Source: Porphyra umbilicalis (lineage: Eukaryota; Rhodophyta; Bangiophyceae; Bangiales; Bangiaceae). Taken from it: 25,309 nt of DNA. The translations under genes were made by a program, and so were the position numbers. Under the pieces are notes generated by a model. It saw only the letters and a program-made list of their open reading frames with translations. It had not been told where the DNA came from and made no database searches. Below are positions 9,763-18,582 of this stretch, one piece after another (the first letter of the stretch is position 1; every line of letters starts with the position of its first letter). The stretch covers positions 1-25,309 of the forward strand of contig KV919309.1 of assembly GCA_002049455.2 (NCBI GenBank), given 5' to 3'.

Positions 9763-11750
9763 CGCCGCCGCTGCGGGACGGGCCCCCACCGTCGGTGGAG
9801 ATAGAGGCGGCGGGGGAAAGCGCCACCCCCGCCCCCGCAACCGCAGCGACGCGCCGGCGGGGGCCGGCGGCGGCGGCGACGGCGTCGGCAGCGACGGCGG
9901 CGGCGGCGGGGGCGGCGGGGGCGGCGGCGGCGGGGGGTGGTCCCCCACCGGCTACGCGGCGCTCCTCGCCGCCGTCGGTGGCGCCCGCGGCGGTGGCGGC
10001 GGGCCGGAGCCCCCCCCCCCCCCGCAAAACGACGGCGCGTCGGCGCCGCCGGCGGCGCGCGCGACCGCCACGGCGGGCGCCATCGCCACGGCGGCGGCGG
10101 CGGGCCGCCGGCCGACGGCGGCGGGCGCGCGGGGCCGCCGCCGCCGCCACCGCCACTGCCAGTCGCGGCGGACGGCAAGCCCCCCCAGCCGCCGCCGCTG
10201 CCGCCGCCGCGTGCGTGCGGCGACCCGCCGCGGCACTGCGCGGGGGCGGGTGCCGCCGCGGCGGTCAAGGCCGAGGGCCCCCCCCCCTTCCCCCCCCCCC
10301 CCCCCGCCGCCACGACGGCGGGGCCCCAGTGGGCGCTTCCAGCCGCCCCCCCCTCCCCGCTTCCCCCCTCCCCCCCCCCCCCCCGCCGCCACCAACGACG
10401 TCGGCGTCGTCGGCCGCTGCCGCTGCCGCTGCCGCCGCCGCCGCTGCCGCCGCCGCCGCTGCCGCCGCTGCCGCCGCCGCCCCATGGGCCACCGACGCGC
10501 AGCCGGCGGGGTGCCCCCCCGGGGTGCTGCTGCCGCGGCTGGACGACCTGCAGCGCACCTGCACGGCGCTCGTTGCCGCGCTCGGCACGGTGGGGGGGGG
10601 GCGGGCGGCGCCGCGGCGGTTGCTGCCGCGGCGGCCGCGGCGGCTGCCGCCGCGGCGGGGGGGGTGGCGCCGCCCGTCGGGTAAGGGGGGGGGGGGGGGC
10701 GCCCCCGCCGCCGCCCCGCCCGACCCACGGCACACGGTGGCGGGGCGCGCGGCGGTCGTGCCACGAGCCGACGCGGGCGCCGCCGTGGGGGGGACGCCGC
10801 CGGCGGGCGCGGCGGCGACGGGTGCGGCGGCGGCGACGGTGGCGGCGGCGGCGGCCGCCGACGCTCCACCCCCGCCGACGGCGGTCGGCGGGGGGGGGGT
10901 GCGCCGACGTGGGGGTGCCGCCACGCCCGCCGACGCGGGTGCCGGTGGCGCCGACGGCGCCGCCGACGGGGCGGCCGCGCGCCCGCCGCCCCGTCGGCGG
11001 CGCCGTCGGCGTGACGCGGGCAAGTTTCCCTACCCGGGCCCCACCCCCGACGCGGTGCTCGAGGCGGTGGAGGGGTGGGGGCCCCCGTCGGGCGCCGACC
11101 CGCGCCTCGCGGGCCGCCTCGACGAGGGGGGGGTGGCGCTCTCCCTCCTCCGCCAGCTGCTGTGTGAGGACCCCGTCAAGCGGCCGACCGCCGTGGCGGC
11201 GCTCCAACATCCGTGGTTTTCACCCGCCGGCGGGGGAGGACGCGGACGGGCGCCCCGGCGGGCACGTGGCGGGCTTTGTGCGGGCGACGCCCCCGCCGAC
11301 GATGACGCCGACCGCGGCGCGCGCACGTCGTCCCTCCTCGGGGGGATGCCCGGCTCGGGGCGCGCCTCCTCCGTCTCCCGCGTCTCGTCCGAGGCTACGC
11401 CCGTCGCGCCCGCGGCGGCGGCGGCGGCCGCCGCGGCGCCGCCGTCGGCGTGGCGGTTCGCGTCAACCGAGCGGCCACAGCCGCTCGAGCGCCTCCCCTC
11501 CATGCGCGTGCCGCGCGTGTCGTCGCTCATGGGGATCCCCCCAGAGCTGCCCCCCGACCCGGGCGCGGGCGCGACCGACGACGATGGGGGCGTGGCGGAC
11601 CCGCGGCGGCGCCTAAAGGCCGCCGCTACGGCCGTCATTGCCGCCGGCCGCCTCCGCGTCTTTACGCTCTTGCGGCAGCTCGAGGCGGTGGACATCAATG
11701 TCGAGGCGCACCTGGCGCCGCGGGCGTCGACGCCGGCGGCGGCAGCAGCA

Positions 11751-11782
<32 letters not shown>

Positions 11783-13357
11783 GGCGCCCGCGTCACCGCT
11801 CGCGCCGCCCGTGCCGATTGTCGACGCCTCTTTCCTCGCGCCCGACCGGCAGGAGCTGGTGCTCCCCGAGGAGGCGGTCATTTCCAGAGGCAGCGGCGGC
11901 AGCGCCGCCGCCGCCGCAGGCGCCGCGCCGTCCGTGACGCGGAGCGTCTCTGGTGACAGCCGCGCCGGCGGCGGCACCCGCGCGAGCGGCGGGTGGGGCG
12001 TCAGCGAGCGGGGCTCGACGGAAGCGCCGCCGTCGCGCGCGAGCGTCTGCTCGTCGCGCTCCCGCACGACTGCGACAGAGGTGGACGAGGCGGCCGACGA
12101 CGCGGGCGGCTACCTCTTCCCCGCCACCCGCGGCGGCGGGCGCGGCCGCACGGGGTGCGGCGGCGGCGCCGCCGGCAGCGGCCACGCGCGCCCCTCCCTC
12201 GTCGGCCTCGTCCGCACGGCGAGCAAGGTGATGGACCACATGAGCGCGCACCCGCCAAACCACTTTCGCGCGCACCCACTGGCGGGGGGCCACCCGCGGA
12301 GCGCCTCGAAAGGGGGGGGGCGGGCGCCTACAGCGGCGCGCCCGCCGTCGGCGGGGGGGGGAGCTTTGTCGGCGGCGGCGCCGCCCCGTCGCTCTCCCTC
12401 TCCCGCACCAATAGCGACGTGTGCGCGGCGCGGAGTTTGGTGCCGAGCTCCCCGCGCAGCGCCTTGGGGGCGGCGGCGGGGTGGTCGGCGCGCGGCGCGC
12501 CGGGGCGGCCCGCCCCCGTACCACGGGAGCGGTCTGGGTCGGACGTGCCGCCGAGCGGCGACAGCCGTGACGGCTCCTCGTCGGGCGCGGCGGCGCCGGT
12601 CGCCAGCGCGGCGCTGGCCGCCGCCGTCGTGGCCGCCACGGCCACGCCCGCCCCACGGCGCGCGGCGGCGGACGCCGACGAGCGGGGCGGCGGCGGCCGC
12701 AGCCGCTCGACCGCCATGGTCCGCTCCACAACCGTCGGCGGCGGCGGCGGCGGCGGCGGCGCCCACCGGTCTGCCGGCGACCGCTCCGACCCGTCGGCGG
12801 GGCAGCGCCTCTCAACGGCCGCCGGGCGGCCATCGTCGGCCGCCGCAGGCGGCGGCATGCAGCGGTCCCCCTCGGCCGCGTCGGCCGTCGGCATGCCGCG
12901 CTCGTCGTCGGCGCGCCTCTCCGGCACGGTCATTATGGGGCGCACGACGGTGTCGCGGGACGCGCGGAAGCTCCTCACGTCAGGCACACCCGGCGTCGGG
13001 GGCGTGCTGCCGGCGACCGCCGGGCCCGGCGGTGGGCGCCTCTCCACCCGCGGCGGCGCCGGCACGGTCGGCAGCGGCGGTGGCGGGGTGCCCCGCTCGG
13101 GGTCGACGGCCATGACGTCGGCGTCGGCGTCGGCGGGGGCGGCGGCGGCGGCCAACCGCCGCTCCTCCACCGTTGCCGCCCAGACGGCGGCGGCGGCGGC
13201 GTTTGAGGCGGTCGCCGCGTCGCGCGTGACGGGCGTCGGGCCGCGCGCGGAGCGGGAGCGGGGGCGGGGGGGGGGGCGCGCGACGCTCGCCGCGGGGGAC
13301 GAAAAGGGAGGGGGGGGGGCGCCGCGGAGGCCGCACGGGGTCCGCGTGGTTGAATAA
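7720..13357 (+). CDS. Giant low-complexity protein with a protein-kinase C-lobe end; reading frame broken several times
   Basis: The likely start is ATG 7720 (MAAVPTPSPAPLRALPAPT) and the stop TAA 13355-13357. No single frame covers the gene. The plausible coding frame (position modulo 3) runs 1 (7720 to about 8200), 0 (to about 9070), 2 (to about 10015), 1 (to about 10390), 0 (to about 12315) and 2 (to 13357). Most switches lie near poly-C or poly-G runs. Roughly the first 1,100 residues are poly-Ala/Pro/Gly with islands such as GYWNYMRLRQML and VLLPRLDDLQRTCTALVAAL. At 11025-11220 a kinase end is clear: KFPYPGPTPDAVLEAV, then LLRQLLCEDPVKRPTAVAAL and HPWF (subdomains X-XI). No Gly-loop, HRD or DFG is found in any frame upstream. 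The C-terminal ~700 residues are Ser-rich, with a helical island RLRVFTLLRQLEAVDINVEA. It is probably a Ser/Thr kinase-derived protein. Assembly damage or loss of the catalytic core cannot be told apart. Confidence 0.6.
8560..10500. repeat. Extreme GCC/GGC simple-sequence and homopolymer region
   Basis: Nearly continuous GCC/GGC trinucleotide runs and C/G homopolymers, including a C run of about 20 at 9071-9091. It translates to Ala, Pro, Gly or Arg runs depending on frame and gives very long spurious open frames on both strands. Such DNA is prone to sequencing and assembly indels. Confidence 0.85.
9575..9748. repeat. 87-bp exact tandem duplication (29 codons)
   Basis: Two adjacent copies of an 87-bp unit containing CCGGTCGGTGATCCGCC and GGTCGCCGCTCCGGCGTC. 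The GTGATCCGCC landmark is at 9591 and again at 9678. In the frame preferred here each copy encodes ARAPVGDPPSAVAAPAS plus a poly-Ala run. The unit length is a multiple of three, so frame is kept. Confidence 0.85.
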
Positions 13358-13359
13358 GG

Positions 13360-14263
13360 TGCGCTCGTGGGGGCTGGGGGGGGGGGAGAAGGAGGCCAGG
13401 GAGGCCAACGCGTGACGGGGGACGCTCCCGCAGAGGCCGATTTGGAACTCTTTTGCAACAGTTGGAGTGGGATTTTTGGGAGAACGGCTGTAGCTCGCCA
13501 TCATGATCGCGGAGCTCGGGGCGACCTTGGCCACCCGCGGCCCGACGCCCCGACACAGACCGCGCACGCCCTCGTCGCGCACAATCGTCCGGGCGACCCC
13601 CCACAGTCCCCCGTCGGGCGCCCCGCGGCCGGCGGCGCCCCGCTCCGCCGCCTGCCACCGCGTCTTGACCACATCCGCGGGCACCGTCGCCGCGGCGGCG
13701 GCCACGCCCGCGCCGACGCCACAGAGAAGGTGCACGGGCGTGTCGACGCCGGGGCGGGGGGGGGCCGCGACGGCGGCGCGGGGCGTGCCCGCCGCCGCGC
13801 GCGCGCGGCCGACGAGGCGGTCGACGGCCCCCCCCGGGCGCTTGAGCGCCTCGTACGCCCCCCAGTAAATGGCGGAAAAGGGCGCATCCCGCAGCAGCGT
13901 CACGCCCGCGCCGCGCCACAGCCCCGCCACCCCGTCGGTCGCGACCACCGACGCAACGACGCCGCGGAGGCCGCCCACGCGCCCGCCACCCGCGCCCGCC
14001 TGCAGCCGCAGGCGGCCGAGCTCCAACGGCGCCCCCGCGAGCATCGCCACACACCGCGCGACTGCGCCGGCGGTGGCGGGCACCGCGGCAGGGGGCACCA
14101 CGCCTCCCCCCCACCCCCCCCCCCACCACCACTGGCGGCACGTGGCGGCGGCGGCGGTGCGGCAACAGTGGCGGCGGCGCCGCAACTGTGGCGGCCGCGC
14201 GGCAACCGTGGCGGCGACGCCGCACCGGTTGGCGCGGCAACAGTGGCTGTGGTCGTGGCACAC
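13360..14263 (-). CDS. Mitochondrial carrier, SLC25A39/40 (Mtm1)-like, lacking the first repeat
   Basis: Minus-strand carrier-family similarity covers about 14098 down to 13487. The second carrier repeat has PLELGRLRLQ (signature P-x-D/E-x-x-R/K), then GLWRGAGVTLLRDAPFSAIY. The third has GAGVAAAAATVPADVVKTRW and GLCRGVGPRVAKVAPSSAIM. The PFSAIYW motif and the 'R..K.aP..AIM..SY' ending are typical of SLC25A39/40/MTM1, linked to mitochondrial glutathione import and to manganese or iron homeostasis in the inner membrane. A normal carrier has three repeats. Here the first is absent; upstream lie Arg/Ala/Trp-rich codons and a 20-bp minisatellite. ATG 14261-14263 is merely the first available start. 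No stop occurs in frame after SYS until about 12980, inside the antisense of the convergent kinase gene, so the 3' end given is approximate and a frameshift near the end is likely. Confidence 0.65.
14158..14251. repeat. 20-bp minisatellite where carrier repeat 1 would be expected
   Basis: The block GCAAC-GTGGCGGC recurs at about 14162, 14182 and 14202, with a diverged copy near 14222 and another at 14237. The unit is about 20 bp (15 bp for the last interval). It lies immediately upstream of the carrier's second repeat. Confidence 0.75.
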
Positions 14264-14888
14264 CGACGGCGGCAGCAGCGACGACCAAAAAGCCAGCAGG
14301 CGGGACTAGTCCCGGCAGTCGACTGCCGACACGGTGGGACCGGCACACTGCCGACGAGACGACCGGGGCGCGGGGCACGCGCGGGGGCGGGCGGCGCGCC
14401 CGCGGGCCGCGCACCAAGTCGGCGGGCGGCCGACGGCCCGCCGGCGAGCAGGCGCTGCGACAGTCCGACGGCGCAGCCACGTTGACGGCTGCAGGCAGCC
14501 GTGTGGGGTGGAGGCCGTCGGGACCAAAATAACTTCAATGGTGCCCTTTGTGCCACGTGGGGTGGCTCCCACAAGCCAAGGCAGGCGACGCAAACGCTGC
14601 AATCCGCCTCATGAAACTGAAGGCCCGTGAGTGTACACTCTCATCGCTGTGCGTCTGTTCTTTGGGCTCGCACAATCTCTCACGACAAAACAACGGACTC
14701 AAGCAGCAGAGCAGGCTCGACCACACAACCAGGAAAGCGCTATACGATGCGGCATCGCACGCGGCGTACCCGCCGGTGCCCCTGTCATGCAAAACTGGCA
14801 CCCGCACGCAGGCACTGTCACTACAGCCACCCCTAATGGAGCTACGGGCCCCATAGGATGCACCGGGATGCACCGAACGACGGTGCAG
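14264..14888. other. Intergenic stretch, 0.6 kb
   Basis: Upstream flank of the carrier remnant and 3' flank of the minus-strand kinase. GC falls sharply after about 14530. Short open frames have no recognisable domains, and no carrier first repeat was found in any minus frame here. Confidence 0.45.
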
Positions 14889-15839
14889 CTACTTGTGGAG
14901 AGAAGCCAGACGCGCCTTGCGCAGGTGCTGTTCCACCAGCGCCAGTCCGAGCCAGTCGTTTTTGACGTTGCTGGTCGTGGACTCGTCGTCGCCCCATCCC
15001 GGTGTGGTACCCTTGCCTAGCACCTGGTCGATGGGAAGGCAAGAGTCAAAGTCAATCAGCACCGGCGTGTCCTCGTCGCTGAGCACGATGTTATCCGGCT
15101 TGACGTCGTTGTGGCAGTAGCCTAGATCGTGCAGATGTACGAGCGCGTCGGCAATGCCTTTGATGCACTTGCCGATGTCAATGTCGAGCGGCCGCGTCTT
15201 GTCGTCACACCGTTGCGCAAGAGATACCGCATGATACTCAAGCTTGATGCCCAATATGCACCCATTTTTGACAACGACGCCGAGGCACTTGATGATGTTG
15301 CCATGCGGTTTGTCATGGAGCATGTCCATAACGGCCACCTCGTTTGCAAAGTAGGCGCGCGACGCATCGCGGTCGGCGGGTTCTTTGTAGCATAGCAGGT
15401 TCGGCGTCTTGGTGATGGTGATGGTGCCGGGCTTGTCGAACTGGTCCACCTCCTTGAGCCGCAGACTACCTTTCTCGTGCTTGGGGCAGGCCAGCGTCAT
15501 GTCTATCTCGAGCGGCATACCACCGACCTCGCCGTCGGCAGGAAGTTCAGTCTTGGGCTTGCGGGTTGCACCGCCTGCCGCAAGCGCCGCTTCGTCCAGA
15601 CCCATCACCTGCAGGACTAGTGCTCGAACCCTCAGCTTCATGGGATCCGGATCCTCCAACGACGCCCTCATGTAGTGTAGCTTCATGCCTGGGCTCGACT
15701 TGATGATCATGCTGGTGTATAGATACCGACGGCCGTTTGGCTCTGACGGCGCCGGAGCGTAGTGGGTCCGCGACAGCCACGGATACGTCCAGCCAGTGAT
15801 GGTCGTGTCATCATAGCTCAGCGGGACACCCTTCACCAT
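14889..15839 (-). CDS. Compact protein kinase-like protein, fungal-type HND/DFD family
   Basis: 316 codons from ATG (complement of 15837-15839) to TAG (14889-14891). The frame stays open to about 15911 without another ATG (upstream text includes TWRRLYLRSAPDPV), so an upstream exon is possible. Residues 1 to about 150 are a non-kinase N-terminal part. The kinase region then shows a helix-C-like EVAVMDMLHD and NIIKCLGVVV, the helix-E CIKGIADALVHLHDLGYCHN, the catalytic loop HNDVKPDN (about 243-250) with catalytic Asp and Asn kept but HRD changed to HND, and IDFDS (about 262-266) in place of DFG. GTTPGWGDDESTTSNVKNDW replaces the usual activation segment and APE. The protein ends soon after helix F (LGLALVEQHLRK). 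This short layout matches kinase-like proteins abundant in ascomycetes. I see no Gly-rich loop. Codon use is less GC-biased than in neighbouring genes. Substrate unknown. Confidence 0.8.
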   Translation of the reverse strand: MVKGVPLSYDDTTITGWTYPWLSRTHYAPAPSEPNGRRYLYTSMIIKSSPGMKLHYMRASLEDPDPMKLRVRALVLQVMGLDEAALAAGGATRKPKTELPADGEVGGMPLEIDMTLACPKHEKGSLRLKEVDQFDKPGTITITKTPNLLCYKEPADRDASRAYFANEVAVMDMLHDKPHGNIIKCLGVVVKNGCILGIKLEYHAVSLAQRCDDKTRPLDIDIGKCIKGIADALVHLHDLGYCHNDVKPDNIVLSDEDTPVLIDFDSCLPIDQVLGKGTTPGWGDDESTTSNVKNDWLGLALVEQHLRKARLASLHK

Positions 15840-15911
15840 GACGGGGTCTGGGGCGGATCGGAGGTAGAGCCTTCGCCATGTAGGGTTGAGAGCATACACA
15901 GCCCGTAACAA

Positions 15912-16758
15912 GTAACAACATCGTCAGCTCCAAGGCCACAAACAGAAAGAAAGGCAACCGCAGACGGCAATATGATTAGCACGGTGTACCTAGCGAGCAC
16001 ATGCAATACCACACCCGCCAACGTCGAACGCATGCGGAGCGTCGCGCTTCGCATATGCCCATGGTAAGGGGAAGAGACGAGGCACACCTCCCCTTAGAGC
16101 ATACCGTGTCAGCTGCCAACGCGCGCACGCCACGGCGAGGACGCGCACGCCACGTCCTCGACGTCGGCCAGCACCAACAGCTAGGCGAGCGTAGGGAGCA
16201 CAGTGGGGCACTGCTCGCGTCGCCAAAGTAACGACAGCTGCTTGGCAAAGAAAGGGATCCAGGAGCCACGACCGTAAGGTGCCTGGGGTGCAGACCTGCA
16301 ACGGAGCAGAGCACCAGTCATTCATGGACGGGGGGAGGTGGTACGGGGTGGTCAGAAGAAGTAAACAAAGGAGCGGTTAGCCGGCTGCCACGATACAGTC
16401 CTTACACCGATGCAGCTGCCTCCCCATCCACATACACCTACAAACACAACACGTGCTCCTCGTCACATAGAGGTGGTCCTCTAGCAGCGTACCTTGCCTT
16501 TGCGGACCGCTTCCGCGCCGCTCTCGGTCGCTTGCAGTGCAGCGCGTTGGTGAGCCCGTGGCCTTCGTGCGGCCCTCGTGGCCTTGGTGCGGGTGGCCCT
16601 GGGTCGCCTTGGCTTCGTGGTGCGGCTGGGGCCGCGCGGTTGAGGGGAGAGTCCACGAGGGGCGAGCCCGCGTGCATGCCCGAGGCGTGCCTTTGTCGTG
16701 ATTTAGGGCGCGTTTCAAAGCAAAAGTGGCCGCAGCGGAGGAGCGGCACTGCGATCGT
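15912..16758. other. Intergenic stretch between kinase and hAT-type element
   Basis: About 0.85 kb. It probably carries the kinase promoter and possibly a first exon. Overlapping short frames on both strands have no domains. A G/C/T-rich run of near-repeats of GTGGCCTTGGTGCGG is at about 16555-16630. No RNA gene was recognised. Confidence 0.4.
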
Positions 16759-16766
16759 GCCGTTTG
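16759..16766. repeat. Left 8-bp target-site duplication GCCGTTTG
   Basis: Identical to 21935-21942 and immediately outside the terminal inverted repeat. An 8-bp duplication is the hallmark of hAT insertion. Confidence 0.85.
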
Positions 16767-16785
16767 TAGGGTTGCCCAACTGGTT
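16767..16785 (+). repeat. Left terminal inverted repeat of the hAT-type element
   Basis: 19 bp beginning TAGGG. It pairs with 21916-21934 with a single mismatch at position 14 (C versus T). Confidence 0.85.
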
Positions 16786-16878
16786 TATCGTAATTGGTTA
16801 AAACTGGTTTACATTGGGTAAAAATCGGACATCGCTTGTAAACTGGTTTGGGATGCGAAATATTGGTCGAACTGGTTT
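16778..16878 (+). repeat. Subterminal AACTGGTTT repeats, left end
   Basis: AACTGGTTT occurs at 16778, 16802, 16841 and 16870, with the near-copy TAATTGGTTA at 16791. The first copy overlaps the TIR. At the other end AACTGGTT recurs at 21866 and 21898 in the same orientation. In hAT elements short subterminal repeats are commonly transposase binding sites; that role is inferred here. Confidence 0.7.
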
Positions 16879-17011
16879 TTTAAGTACGAGAGCGTTGCTG
16901 TCCTGTGATCGGGACTGCCGGCGTTCCTTGGCTTTAAGTGCGGGACCCGATCCAACTTAAGGACCTGTGCACGACCTGAACCGACGACTGGTGTCTTGAT
17001 CTCTCACACAT

Positions 17012-17056
17012 CGCACACGAGTCGTGTAACTACATACCGCACACGAGTCGTGTAAC
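17012..17056 (+). repeat. Quasi-palindromic repeat pair CGCACACGAGTCGTGTAAC
   Basis: Two exact copies at 17012-17030 and 17038-17056 (26-bp spacing). The core ACACGA-G-TCGTGT is a palindrome around one central base. Two variant copies lie at 20964-20982 and 20988-21006, all in the same orientation. Confidence 0.8.
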
Positions 17057-18013
17057 GAGGCCCATGTTTCATGCACGTAGCGTTATTCAGCATTTGAATT
17101 CGACCGAGAGAGAAGGGTGGGGGCCACTTCACTATCCGGCGAATTATTTCACAATTCGAAATAGGGGCTCTGGGCACCTCACTGGAGCCTGCAAATGGAG
17201 AAAATCTTTCGCACACTTGCACAGTAACTCTCTGCCAGTGAGTGGGCTCGCAACTTTTCTTCTCATGCTCTTCCTACCGGCCGATCACGTTCCAATTTTT
17301 GGCGACTGGTACTAAGCTGGGTTGTGGAGAACATGGAACAGTAGCGCTTTTATTTGTGAGCCTCTCTTACGGAGTTGGTCACTGTTGTCTTCTTTTTTTT
17401 TCATACCGTCTTTCATCGGCTGATGCGTTAGGAGTTTAGTTAGAAACGTCTGTCTTTCTTAGATGAGGATGCGGGGGTTACATTCCTAATATCGCAAAGG
17501 TATAATACTTCATTTGCCGAAGTCGTTGCAAAATACGCGGAATAGAATGCACAGTATCAGGCTGGATGAGGTGGATGAAAGTTCACATGACAGTATGACG
17601 TCAGACCTGGCGTGTTGCCAATGGCATCTCGCGGACGTTCTCATCTCAGACGCGCGATGCGTAGCTGTTCCGTCGCTCTGTGTTTCTGGACCGTCAGGGC
17701 GTGGCCACTAAGGTTGGCATTTACCGAACATTGCGATGAATGCTCTTTCCCAATCGGAATACTGATTTATCGATTTTGTACCGATATCTCGGTAGTCTCA
17801 CGTTTCATAAGTTTTCCGATTTTGTGGCATATGTGGTTAGAGCCACACTCGCGTCCGTACCCTCATCCACACAGTGCAACGACCACCGCATGACCCCGAC
17901 CATACCAACCTCCCGCCTCTGCACTCCACCCAAGTAGCACCACGGCCTCGACTGTGTCTGACCTGGGCAAGCTCGGATCCATCCCTTCGCCTCCCCACCA
18001 ATAATACTCCTGC

Positions 18014-18221
18014 GTACCACAGCGCGCCATACATTCCCCACACATCAAGGCACATACATCGACAACATACCGCTCGTCCACTCTGCTACCAACATTATGA
18101 CGCAAAGGAAACTTGGTGTACCACAGCGCGCCATACATTCCCCACACATCAAGGCACATACATCGACAACATACCGCTCGCCCACTCTGCTACCAACATT
18201 ATGACGCAAAGGAAACTTGGT
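18014..18221. repeat. 104-bp tandem duplication, one mismatch
   Basis: Copies at 18014-18117 and 18118-18221 both begin GTACCACAGCGCGCC and end AAGGAAACTTGGT. They differ at one base (CGCTCGT versus CGCTCGC). It lies in the non-coding interior of the hAT-type element. Confidence 0.9.
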
Positions 18222-18502
18222 GGCGCGGAAGTTCCGCAGCCGCAACACTACCTCTTGGGGATACCCAGGCATCTTTTGACAGTGCAGAGGACACGCTTGC
18301 TTGGGCAGAGGAGGCGAGCTGGACTGAAGCAGGAGGGCCTGCATACTAGACGCGGGTGTCTTGTGCGATCAATATTGCGTCGTGGCTGTTTTGCTGGTCT
18401 ATCTGGTCGGCGACTACTGGGACCGGTGAGTACCTCGCCCGGTGCGTGGCGTCGGTCGAGCTCTCCCAGGATTAAATACGAATATTATTACCTTACAGAC
18501 CT

Positions 18503-18582
18503 GTACCGACCATTGAGAAAATGGACGATACCGACTATTGATCGGGATACCGAGACCCTTACCGATCAAATTTACCGATATA
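18503..18582. repeat. Cluster of TACCGA motifs
   Basis: TACCGA occurs five times within 80 bases (about 18504, 18529, 18548, 18560, 18573), and a further TACCGATATCTCGGTA is at about 17779-17794. Spacing is irregular. It may be the binding-site array of another decayed element. Confidence 0.5.

Noticed and set aside
7860..11210. Very long minus-strand open frame (1,116 codons)
   Set aside because: It is Arg/Gly/Pro/Ala simple sequence, the antisense of GCC-repeat DNA, with no domain. The plus strand carries the kinase end and Ser-rich text.
12975..13486. Carrier frame extension toward 12980 on the minus strand
   Set aside because: Runs into the antisense of the kinase-gene 3' end and shows no carrier similarity after SYS; treated as readthrough in GC-rich DNA.
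16999..17056. Repeated palindromic words considered as a CRISPR array
   Set aside because: Only two adjacent copies with a 7-bp gap, eukaryotic context, no cas genes.
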